64,000 nucleotides of DNA from Hirsutella rhossiliensis (lineage: Eukaryota; Ascomycota; Sordariomycetes; Hypocreales; Ophiocordycipitaceae): the NCBI RefSeq assembly GCF_020360975.1, contig NW_025408667.1, forward strand, positions 10,168,001 to 10,232,000, written 5' to 3'. This document shows positions 48,795 to 59,560 of this stretch, in pieces. The translations under genes were made by a program, and so were the position numbers. The notes under the pieces were generated by a model, which saw only the letters and a program-made list of their open reading frames with translations, had not been told where the DNA came from and did no database searches. Position 1 is the stretch's first letter. Each line of letters begins with the position of its first letter.

Positions 48795-50400
48795 TAATAC
48801 CCTCCTTTTAGCGTAGCGTAGCGCTGCCCTATTAATAGCTTCTATATAATTAAGCCTTAGGCTCCTTATACTACTAGCTTTCCCTTACCCTTTTCCGTTA
48901 ATTATACTAGCCCTACTAGCCCTATTATCCCCGCGCCTATTAACCTAGGTAGCCGGTACTAAGCTTTATACTTATTAGCCGGCTAGCTATATAAATAAAG
49001 GCGCGGCCTATTATATACGCCCTTAGGCGGCTAGCGGCCGGCCTAGACCTACGTAAGCCTTAGGTTACCCGTTCCCTCGGCCTTAGGTAGCCTCCTTTAC
49101 TAAGGGGTATATAAGGGGGTATCTCCCTTTTTTCCTTCCCTTCTTTCTTCTCTTTCTTTAACTATAGTAATAGTAGTAATAGGTAAGTTCCGCTCTACTT
49201 AAGGCGTTAGTTCGTTCCTAGCTATATAGGCTACCTTATTAATAAGTACTTATAAGAATAGCTATAGTAATAATAGTAGTAATAGTAATAATAATAACTT
49301 TAATAAGTAAGTCCCTTATCTTATAAAGCGAAAGGCCGCGGTCTACTATATTAACTTTTATAGTAGATATATCTACCTCTCCCTCTCCCTCTTTATCCTT
49401 TTTAAAGCGTATAGAGTTATTTATCGACGCTATACTAAGCGCGGCTAATAATAACTCTGCTACTACCGCCGCTCCTACCTAAGCCCCCGCGACCGCGCTT
49501 ACTACTACCGCCTCTACCTCTACTATACTAGCCGCCCTTATATCGCCCTTCTAGGTAATAACGCTATCCCCGCCGCCGTATATAACGCCCGGCCCCTCTA
49601 CCCCTACCTCTACCTTTACTACCCCTATAAGTCCGCTACCTAGTAAGCGTAGTAGCCCTTTTCCGTTAACTTCTTAAAGTATAAGCGCTAAGTATAGGCC
49701 GGAGCCGCCTACGCGGCCCCCTATATATAGTATATATTATAGGAGCTCCCTTACGCTAACTAAGTCGGGCGCCGCTATAGCGGTAGTTATTACTAGTATA
49801 CGTATACCGGCCGCGCCTATAAGGCGGCGCCTCCTATCCTACTCGCTACGGTATCGGCTTAGAAGGCTAGCGCGTATAGGTAGGCACGGGGGGCTACTAA
49901 GAAGCGCCTTACCGCCGCCGCTACCGCCTACTATAATCTCCGCGCCCTTAAGCGCTAGGGCCTTATCCCTAAGTAGGTTCCTTTCCTCTAGCTCCTTTAT
50001 TTCCGCTACTAACTCCCTTAGTACTAGGGATACTACCTCTATCGCCCTATCGGCGGTCCCCTTAGCCGTGCCCGCCGCTGCCCCCGCCGCTACTACTAGC
50101 CGCCTCCCTTTTACCTTTACTGCCCTTAGAGCCGCCGCTACTACTAACTAGCTAGCGGGCCTAGAGGGCTACCTAAGCGCCTTAGAGAGCGCCGCCGCCG
50201 CTAATAAGGAGGAGGAGGGTAATAAGGATAAGGATAATAATAACGATAAGGGCAAGGATAAGGAGTAGGTCTAGGTAGTCTAAGGGCTCTACCTTAAAAT
50301 AAACGCTATTTTTATCTTTACTTATATTATTACGCCCGCGTTATTATAACTACCTACTTTACTTTATTTACTTTATAGTCTTAGCTTAAGCTATTATTAG
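48795..50400. other. G4 3' region with a GC-rich patch open on both strands
   Basis: Lies between the end of pol and the 3' LTR. Bases about 49340-50283 are notably GC-rich and contain few CpA/TpG. On the plus strand (antisense to pol) one frame runs over 300 codons with few stops, all Gln-type: a Ser/Thr/Pro-rich first half, an Arg-rich middle and an acidic Lys/Glu/Asn end (EEEGNKDKDNNNDKGKDKE). On the minus strand (sense) another frame is almost as open and includes an ELVAEIKELEERN coiled-coil stretch. I cannot decide which, if either, was coding. Confidence 0.45.
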
Positions 50401-53400
50401 TAGTTTATTAATTTATTATTTTTATTTACTAGCTTAAATAAAGCCTTAAACTTATTAAGGGCTATAGCTCTTATAAACTTATATATAGGTTCTTATATAG
50501 GGTTAAGATACTTATACTACTTAACGAGGACCTCCTAGCGTTTCCCCCTACTAATTATTTTCTAGCGCGCGGCCTATATCCCTTTAACCTTAAACTTATC
50601 CTCTCCTTTTACTTTAATTATAAGCGGTTAAGCGTCTACTACTTCTTATTTAAGTAGCGGGTTAAAGGAGGCTCTATAAAAAAGGTCTATATTTATCTTA
50701 TTATAGACCCTTATTAAAAGACTATTAAGCTCTATAACCTATAAGCTAATAACTCTTTATACTATAACCTTTATATATAGCTAGTTAAGCTTCTTCTTTA
50801 GCTATACTAACCTATAGTTATAGAGGTTTAGTTATACCTTATCTCTTACTATAAACCTATTTATTAGAGCCTTAGTCTTATTAGCGTGCCGCTCTTAATT
50901 ATATACTATAGCGGCTATTATAAATTAGTAATAATCTATAGTCTCTTATAGCTTTTATATAAACGCGGAAGCGTAGCCTTTTAGTAATAGTTTACTATAC
51001 TACTCTACTACTATATCTATAGTAAAGGGAACTAGTAAGGGTAGCTTAAAGCTATATATTATAAGGAAAGGGGCTATCTTAATAAAGGTATATAGTCTAC
51101 TATTTAATATAAGTTAAGCTATAAAGAGCTACTAGTCTTAGTTTACTTAGTTATAGGCTATAATAGCCTATAAGTAAGCCTACGCTTCCTAGTTAACCCT
51201 CTTAGGCCCTTTATTAGTCTATAAGTAATATACTATACTAAGTAGCTATATAATTTAAAGTAGCTAGTATAAGTACTATTAAAAGCGGCTAGTTTAATTC
51301 GATCCCTTATTACTTATAATAGAGGCTAGCTAGCTATATAAGCGGGCCTAGTACTATAAGAAGCGCTCTATATAAGACTTTATATCTATAAATAGTATTA
51401 GCTTTAATACTATAAACTTACTAAGTCGGTCCTTAATTACTTATATATAGCGGTTACCGCTTTTTATAAGTAGGAGGTCCGTTATAAAGTCTATCTATAT
51501 ATATATAGAACTAGTTAAGTATTAAAAGCTACTTAAGTAGTCCCTTAAGCTACGCTTTCTAGATCTTAGTATAGCTATAGATATCGTAGTTATAAAGGAA
51601 GCGACGAATATAGTATTATAGGAGGGGCTAGTAAAAGTCCCTTATAAGGCCTACTACTATACCTTACTAGCCTAGGTAACCTATAATACTAAAGTTATAT
51701 ACGAGCTAGACTAGCCTCCCTTAGAGCTTATTTTACTTATTTAGCTTTAGTAGTTTATCCTTCTCCTCGGCTTCTATAGTATACGGCGTACCTAGTACCT
51801 ATAGTCTCCCCCGCTAACGTAGGTGCCCTTATAGGTTAATATAATAGTTAGCTACTTATACCTTTAACTCTAGCTTTAGATCTAGGCGTTATACGCTAAA
51901 CTTAACGGCGCGGCGTATACTCTCGTAGGTATAGTTAAGAGACGATATCTTATCTTATAAGTATTAAAGAGCTTTATCTTAAAATACCCTTACTACGCGC
52001 GCCCTAGGGCCGGTCTATCCCTCCTCCTTAGACTAAGGCGGGGGTATAAGGAGGCGCCTATCTATTAGCTCTATACCTTCCTTTATTAAGGAAGCTCCTA
52101 TATAGGTCTATAGCGCTTCTTATAGGATAAGCTATAGGTCTCGCGCTTTAATATCCGCTCTTATTAGCTAGTCTTAATCTCGCTAAGAAAGCACGTTTAG
52201 TACTATAAAGTCCTACCTTAACTAGTACTTAATCGCGATATTAAAGTATAAGAGGTACTTTACTTAGTAAGCTTACTACTTTAAGAGGTACTAGCGGGTT
52301 ATAAAGTACTTAAGGTTCTTATAATCTATAAGAACTTCGAAGCTCTTATAGCTCTAAAGCTCTACTTACTACTACTTAAGGTAGCTAATAATCGCTAGTA
52401 TCTCCTTATTATAAATAGTATAATTCCGCTCTACTAAGGTTAGCTTATAGGGGTAGAACGCTATTAGTTACTTCCGCTTATCTACCTCTTAAGAGAGCGT
52501 CCCTCTAAGTACCTAGCCGCTATAATCTACTTTAACTAATATAGACTAGTTAAAGTCTTACTAAAGTAGTACTAAAGCTTACGTAAATAGGTCCTTAAGT
52601 ATATAAAACGCTCCTTCTTATATAGGCCCTTAATAAAAAGCGGTCTTCTTTTTAATAATCTCGTTTAAAGGCATTATAATATAAGAGAAGCCCTTAATAA
52701 ATATCTTATAATAGTTCGCGAACTTAAGGAAGCTTTATATACCTATTTATATAGTTAGGGCCGCTTAGTCTTAGATTACTTAGATCTTTATAAGATCCGC
52801 CTATATACCTATACTTATATAGATAATAAAGCCTAGGTACTTAACCCTTTTAACCTTAAATTCGTACTTATCTAAGTTAAGGTAGAGCCTATAAAGTTAG
52901 AGGCGCTCTAAGACCTTCTATACTTTTTATATATAGTCCTTATAAGAGCCGCTTATATCGATAAGGATATTATCTATATATATAGAGGCGAACTTATTAA
53001 GGAAGTCTTAAAGTATATTATTAATATAACGCTAGAAGGTAGCGGGCGCTCCTAAAAGGCTAAAGAACGTTACTAGCTACTTAAATAAGCTATAGCGTAT
53101 ATAGAACGCTATCTTTTACTCGTTACCCTCTAAGATCTATACCTTATAAAACGCTTATTTTATATCTAGCTTTATAAACTACTTTACCTTTAAGAGGTTA
53201 TAGAGTATATCTAAGATTAAGGGTAAGGGGTAGCGGTCTAGCCTTATAATTACGTTTAAGGCCTTATAGTTATAATAGAACTATATCCCGCCCCTTAGTT
53301 TATATATAAATAAGACTAGCGCTCTTACTTTAAAGCTACTTACTTAAATAAAACCCTTATCTAAGAGGTCCCTTAGCGTTTTCTTTAGTACTAGTAGCTC

Positions 53401-55390
53401 TATATATAATATACTATATAGCGGTCTAAATAGTATAGGTAGTTCTTACCCCTTCTTATTAATATAGAGTATAATCCTATAGTTTACTTTTAGCTTATAT
53501 AAGTTAAGCTTATTTACTTCCTAGGACTTAAATAGCGGTAGAAGGTTATAAAAGCGCTCTAGTATCTACTACTATAGCTTAGCGGTCGACTTTAGCTTTT
53601 TTATTTAGAGGGCTTTATTAATATCTACTAAGCTAACTATATAAACCGCTACGTTAGCTACTACTTAGCCTTCTTCCTACTCTACCTATTATATAGTTCT
53701 TATAAAGATAGAGGTAAGGACTTCTTAGGCTAAGTATAAAGCTTATATACTTAGTCCTACGCTTATAAAATTATTATTATAGCGGACCTACTATTATATA
53801 GGCCTAAACTATAGCTTCTTTTAATATAAAACTAAGTATAACTCTATATATAATAACTAAGGTTTCCTAAGGATTAAGGGAAACTCTAGTTAAGGGATTA
53901 TATAGGCTATAATAAGCTTATAGTAGCCGTTAACCTCTATAGCTAGCTATATAATACCCTTAATTACTATACCTTCTATTATGCTTAAGGCGCCCTTTAC
54001 TTACTTTAAGGCGATCTTTTCTACTAGTACTTATATCTCTCGTATAAGTACCTTATTAACTATAGCGTAGTACTAATAGCCCTTATTTATAAAAGCGGCG
54101 ATAGGTAAGGAGTTATTAATTATAACTTATATTAAAGTAAGCTCCTCTTCTATATAGGCGGATAATTCCTCCTTCTCTTTTACTAGTACTAGTAATTAGG
54201 GCTCTAGAGCCTATCTTTGCCCTAGAGCTACTCTTTTTCCTTTAAGCTTAAGGGGGCGGAGTCCTTTTTATCGTCTAAGGTAAGGAGCAGTTCTATCTTT
54301 ACTACTTAAACCGCTATAGGCCGCTTAGCTAAAAGGAAGGGGCATTTTAATATAAAGGATATAAACGCGCTATAATATAAGTAGCGGCTATTAGCCTTCC
54401 TCTTCCCGATTTCCTTACTTATTACCTACTTTACCTACTACTTAAAGTATAGGGTAGTATAAGGGGTAGTCGATAGCGTCTTCTTACTACGTTTAGCCTA
54501 GTCTATATAAGTAGCTAATATTAAGGTATCCCTATCTATATCGATAGATAGTTATTTATCTTATAGAGGGGCGGTAATCCTATTACCGCTATATAGTATA
54601 CGCTTATAAAGCTTTTAAAAACGCGGCGTTTACTTATAGCCCTATACTATCTTTATTAACTAGCTTATATACTCGCTATAGTTAGTAGGTATAATTATAG
54701 GGATAAGTAGCTCTTATAAGGCCGGCGTAATCGAATTCTATAGCTATATAAGCTTCGCGCTATCTTCCTATACTATAGTCCCCGCTACCTATAAGAGCGT
54801 CTTTTTAAAATTAAGGAGGAATTCGCTAAAGGTTTATCTATCTCTTTACTTAAGGGTCTATAGCTTATCTTACGCCTTCTCCCGCTCTAATATATTACCG
54901 AACGTATATATAAGGTATTAAAAGAAGTCCTATAGGTCGCGTTTACCCTTAAGGCCGCCCTTATCCTAGAATCCGGAGATCTACTATATCTAGGGCTCTA
55001 GTAGCGTATAAAGGAGCGAATACTACGCTATATTACAATAGCTATTTAGGCCCTATTTCTTATTAGTTATAAACTTTATCTATAGCCGGCTAAGGAAGAA
55101 GTAAAAGGACTCTAGCTTACCGTCCTAAGTCGGCTAAGGGAGCGGCTTCCGCGTTAGTAGTATCGCCGCCGTAACCGGCGTTACGGAGGTTATAAGGGTT
55201 AAAGCTAGTCTCGTAGACGGCTCCCTTAATATAGCGAGAACCTTATCCTTCTCGCTAGCCGTCGCGCTTCTAATCGCTTCTAGGATAGCTATAATACTTT
55301 CTATCTATTTAAGGAGGAGCGGAGTACTTCCTTAAGGAGGTAGTACCCTCTTTAAAGAGATATTTATTAGATCTATTAATTAATAGCTTA
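50400..55390 (-). pseudogene. G4 gag-pol
   Basis: Right to left: Gag at about 55300-54600, where KPLP.PT.DGKLESFYFFLSRL is the capsid motif of this lineage. RT is at about 53700-52500, with LGAPATF.RYINNIL near 53030 and the active box at 52980-52969 as YIDN. Integrase occupies about 51900-50900, then ERHANKTK, VRDKV.LNLYNY and KKKLN near 50890-50780. FYRASFNPLL and a chromodomain (about 50560-50420; KRYEVLVK, PI.EPIYKFI) follow. Stops are of the Gln/Trp type. The domain order and the FHVDLL-like end match fungal chromoviruses. Confidence 0.85.
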
Positions 55391-55393
55391 TAC

Positions 55394-55579
55394 TATTATA
55401 AAGTAGGTAGAAGCGTATATATAAGTGCTATTTATAGGATAATATTAATAAGCTATACTAAGCTTTTCTATATATAGCTAACCCGCGTATATATATATAG
55501 GATCTAGCCCTTTATATATAACTATATAGCTTAGGCTATAGCCTAAGCCTATAACCTATAATAGTTAAAGACTATTATA
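55394..55579 (-). repeat. G4 5' LTR
   Basis: 186 bases, same length as the left copy, TATTATAAAG to GACTATTATA. Confidence 0.92.
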
Positions 55580-55584
55580 GAAAT

Positions 55585-57064
55585 ATAAGCTTAGTATAGC
55601 TTATTACTTATAAATAGATAGATAAATAAAACGACTTAACTAAATACTTAAATAATATTTACGATATTATATTAGCTATAAATAAAACGATTAAGTTAAA
55701 TAGCTACTAATAATATAACTAGCTTATAATAGCTTAGTTATAGAAATAACTAAGCTCTTACTAGTATACGTTAATTACGGATATAACCTAGAAGTATTTA
55801 AGGTTACTTAATAAGGACTATAAGTAGAACGCGCGATATTATAAGTAGATTAGCTATAAAAATTATATAAAGAAATATAATAAGAACTTTAATTTATTAA
55901 AGAACGAATATCTACTTACTATAATCGGAAAAGATTATAAGGACTAATCTTTTAAGAGGGAGATATAGTCTACCTTATACGACGAAATATTAAAATAAAA
56001 TAACTAAGTAATAAATTAGATTTTAAGAAACTTAGACCGTTTAAGGTTAAGAAAACTATTTTAAAAGTTAACTATAAACTTTCGCTATTAATAATAATAC
56101 GGATATACCTAATATTTTATATCTTATTATTAAAACTAGTACTATAAAATACTAAACTATAAGAAAAAATTAAAGTTAACGATAATTAAGAATATAAAGC
56201 TAAATAAATACTAAATATAAGAAAATAAGGTTAGTAATAAGAATACCTTATTAAATAAAAAGGATATAGACTAAAGGAAAATACCTAAGAACTACTTAAG
56301 CACTTAACCTACTATAGTTCTCTACTCTTATAGTTTTACTAAGCGAACCCTTACTTAGAAATATAGGGTTACTAAGAATAGTATCTTAGTTTAATACGTT
56401 TAAGGCACTAAACGATTAAACCTCGCTAATAGTAATAGTTTCCTTATTTAATAAATAAACTAATTTATCTTAAGAAGAACGCGTTATACTATCTTCTTTA
56501 TTAATAGCTTATATACCCCGCTAAAATAACTTACTACCTTAGTTCTTTAAGAAACGCTTTTATTTCTTAATTTAAGCTAAGCGAGCTATCGCTTCCTTTA
56601 ACGCTTCTTTTACTTTCTATTCGTCCGAATTAATCTTTTACTATTAATTTATAATATAATAAACTAAAAAAGAAGGAATATTAGTAAAAAGAATAATAAG
56701 AAAGGAAAGGGATAAAATAAATAAGTAGACGCTATATTATAACTATTATAAGAACGACCTATAGAAGTATATTTAGAATACTAATTAAAACGCTCGCTAA
56801 CCTTATAAGTTAGGCCTAACTTAAAATAATAGGAATAAGGTATAATTTTAATACTATAGATCTCGGTCTAAGATACTAGCTCCGATTATTAATACAATTT
56901 ATCGGAATTATAAGAATAGGATTTTTAAATATAACTAGATATACTATTAGTAGTATACCCTAAAAGGATAAAGGAATAAAGAATAATATACTTATATATA
57001 ACGTAATAAGGGTATATTTATATACGGCGGCTAAGGTAGTAGGTCTTAAGGGTAAGACTAAAAA
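55585..57064 (+). pseudogene. G2 copy 1 integrase end, chromodomain, 3' region
   Basis: Matches 45296-46770 of copy 2. It holds the integrase core end, a GDIVYL segment near 55952, and the chromodomain-like end near 56190-56320. The polypurine tract and the first 423 bases of the 3' LTR are missing. Confidence 0.87.
56296..56634 (-). pseudogene. G2 copy 1 antisense small ORF
   Basis: The counterpart of 46000-46338, same length (113 codons). It starts INSDE, then KEALKEAIARLA and a KRFLKN.GSKLF.RGI helix. It confirms the frame is a feature of the family and not of one copy. Confidence 0.6.
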
Positions 57065-57111
57065 AAACCCCTTAATAGGTTTATCCTTTAAGAATAATAC
57101 CGGTCGTTATA
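57065..57111 (+). repeat. G2 copy 1 3' LTR, truncated
   Basis: Only the last 47 bases of the LTR remain (AAACCCCTTAATAGG to GTCGTTATA), joined to internal sequence by a run of A. TSD TCTAG follows at 57112-57116, so the outer end is genuine and the loss is internal. Confidence 0.9.
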
Positions 57112-57116
57112 TCTAG

Positions 57117-58370
57117 CTATAATTCGATTACTATAAGGTCTAGTAAAAGGCCTTAATTATACTTAAAGAATTAATTAAGAAAACGATTAATAAAGGGCTT
57201 TAGGGGGCAACCCTTATATATAATAGCTTAAGAGAGAAAATTAAGGAATTAAAGAAGTAAGCCTTGCCTTTAAGGGTAGAAGAGAAAAAGCTAATTTATA
57301 AGAGATATACGACCTATATTAATAAAAGAGGTATATAAGACTAGAAAGCATAGGTAGAATAGCTCGATTAAATTATTATAGATTTATAAGACCTTAAGGT
57401 CGATATATATAATAATATAAGAATTAGATAGGAATTTCTTATAGCGGTAGACGAGTAGGACCTATATTAGTCTATAATAATAAGGGCTCTTAACCTCTAG
57501 AACGAAAGATATAGTAAAGATTAACTTCCCTTAAGGAACCTAATCGCTAACTTTAAATAAGAATATACTTATAGGAAGAAGTTATAACTACCTATAAAAA
57601 GGGGAAGCGCTAATTAAATCTCTAAGAAATTAGACACCTAAGCTAAATACGCTAGCTATAAGTAGTATATTAATAGCTTAATAAGCTAGTAGGAAAATTA
57701 CTACTTACTATAGGTAATATATAATAAGAAGCCCCCGTTAAGCTAGAAATATAGTAATCTAGCTAAATAGAATATCGAAAAACGGCTAAAGGACTATTTA
57801 GATAAGAAAGTAAAATATATAGCCTAGACCCTTAATTCCTACCTTAAAGGAAGAGAACTAATAGATACTATTATTAGTAATAACGGGCTAGGAAAGACTA
57901 TTAATATAGTTACTCTATCTAGGGTAAATATAGCTATTAAGGGAACGCCGTTACTTACCGATAAATTAATATACGACTTAGGGGCTAATATTTACCTCTT
58001 TAATAACCTAGGTTAGTTCTAGGAAAGAACCTTTAAGTAGGGTTCTAATAATAAAGTCTAGGTTAAAGACTACGCCTTTAAGGTATAAGGAATAAGAATA
58101 GTAGTTATCCCTATAATTAATAGTAAAAAGATAACTTTACTAGATACTTACTTTATCCTAGAAATACTAATAAGTATCTTCTTAGCTAGGCTAAGGATAA
58201 TAGTAGGGATATTTTAAAACTAGCTCCTAGGATACCTCTATTTAGAACCTATAAAGGAGGTTTATATTAAACTAACCGACTTCGAAGGTTAATTTATAAT
58301 AGGAATACTCCTATAGCGTAAGCGGGTATTTATAGTTATATAAGCGCCTAAGCCGCTAACTAAGGGGGTA
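57117..58370 (+). pseudogene. CopA gag and protease
   Basis: It continues the gag frame from 2016 (FDYYK..KALIILKELI). A basic charged region runs to about 57780. The protease active site is near 57965-57985, read as YDLGANIYLFNN where D-T/S-G-A is expected, and a strand-rich segment follows to about 58250. Confidence 0.65.
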
Positions 58371-58379
58371 GGTAACCTA

Positions 58380-59560
58380 TAGTATCGCCGCCTTAGGCAT
58401 CTTAGTTTAAGATTACTAGAGAAGCTATTAAAAGTTTACCTAGGCACTAAGCTTTAAGGCCCTATAATATATAGCTATTAGATATACGTAATAGGGAAAG
58501 CTAAGAGGGAAGTCTTAAGAAAAACACTATCCTTAAGGCCTAAAGGTCTAGGAGTATAAGTTAGCTTTAACCTTTACCCTAGCCCTATAATAGTATATAA
58601 TAAGGAAAAGAACTTCGCCTTATTTACTTATATAGATATATCTATAAGGTTCTATTACTTAATAGAAAGAAAAATAGGTATTAAGGATATCTTTAATAAC
58701 TTTATAGCGTTACTTAAGACCTAGTATAGAGTTAAAATAACTATATTAGTTACTAATAAGGAAAGGGCTCTTTTAATAATAGAATAAATAGATTATATAA
58801 CTAATAAAGGGATATAAGTTATATAGTTAGCCCCTTTAACGCCTACGTAAAATAGTTATATAGAGAGATTAAGGGTAATAGTAAAGGAAAAAGTAAGGGT
58901 TATAAGGCTTAACTTAAAACTTCTAGAAGAGCTATAGCTAAAGATATACTATATAGCGGTATACCTACTTAATATAATACCCTTTAAATTATATAATTAT
59001 AGCTAGTAAAGCCTATATAAGCGTTAGTAGACCTAGATAAAAGAAAATAATCTACTATATTACTATATTAAAGATATTAAACTAAACATTATATATTTAA
59101 GGGTCTTTAGCTATATAGCGTTCCTAATAATAATTATAGTATTAGAATATATTAAGTTATATAAGATATAGTTACCCTTTAAGTAGAGAGCTTATATTAG
59201 CTACCTAGTAAGCTATAGGTCTACTTAATAATACGTTATATAGATACTATTAATTAGATAGAATAAACTAATAGTATTAGCTAATATATAGTTTAATAAG
59301 TTTATAAGCTATAATATAAAAAGAGAAGAGTAAGCCTAGCTAGTCTAAATATATAGCTATAATATCCTTAAAGATATAGCTATAACCGACGTTATAAATA
59401 GTAAGGAACCTAAAACCTTTAAGGTACTAAGTTTATTTAACGATAATATAGATACTAATTAAACGCTAGAAGAAGTAATTACCCTTTTATAGGACCTATT
59501 GCCCTTATATACTCTAGAAGATTAGGGATTAAAGACGCCCTTATAGGGATTATATAGATA
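58380..59560 (+). pseudogene. CopA integrase
   Basis: The pre-integrase motif RRLRHLSLRLLEKLLK is at about 58385-58432. The core: FTYIDISIR near 58624-58650, RVKITILVT near 58727-58755, then LAPLTPT.NSYIERLRVIV near 58832-58875 with the catalytic Glu, and YYIAVYLLNIIPFKLYNYS near 58950-58990. Gln/Trp stops interrupt it. A GCI/V..P block runs to about 59300. Confidence 0.78.

Larger units (their letters stand above)
48609..55579 (-). mobile_element. Gypsy G4 on the minus strand
   Basis: 6,971 bp with two 186 bp LTRs; duplication GAAAC at 48604-48608 and GAAAT at 55580-55584. Gag, RT, integrase and chromodomain read right to left. It sits in the integrase region of G2 copy 1 and is more GC-rich in places than its host. 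Confidence 0.92.
2017..57111 (+). mobile_element. Gypsy G2 copy 1, interrupted by four insertions
   Basis: A Ty3/Gypsy LTR element on the plus strand. Its pieces are 2017-4387, 18270-20888, 47323-48017, 48396-48608 and 55585-57111, and each joins the next exactly as in the uninterrupted copy 2 at 39400-47252. The target-site duplication TCTAG lies at 2012-2016 and 57112-57116. The pieces total 7,425 bp, short only because the 3' LTR has lost its first part. Insertions inside are CopB, G3 with its passengers, a 371 bp tRNA-related element, and G4. Confidence 0.92.
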
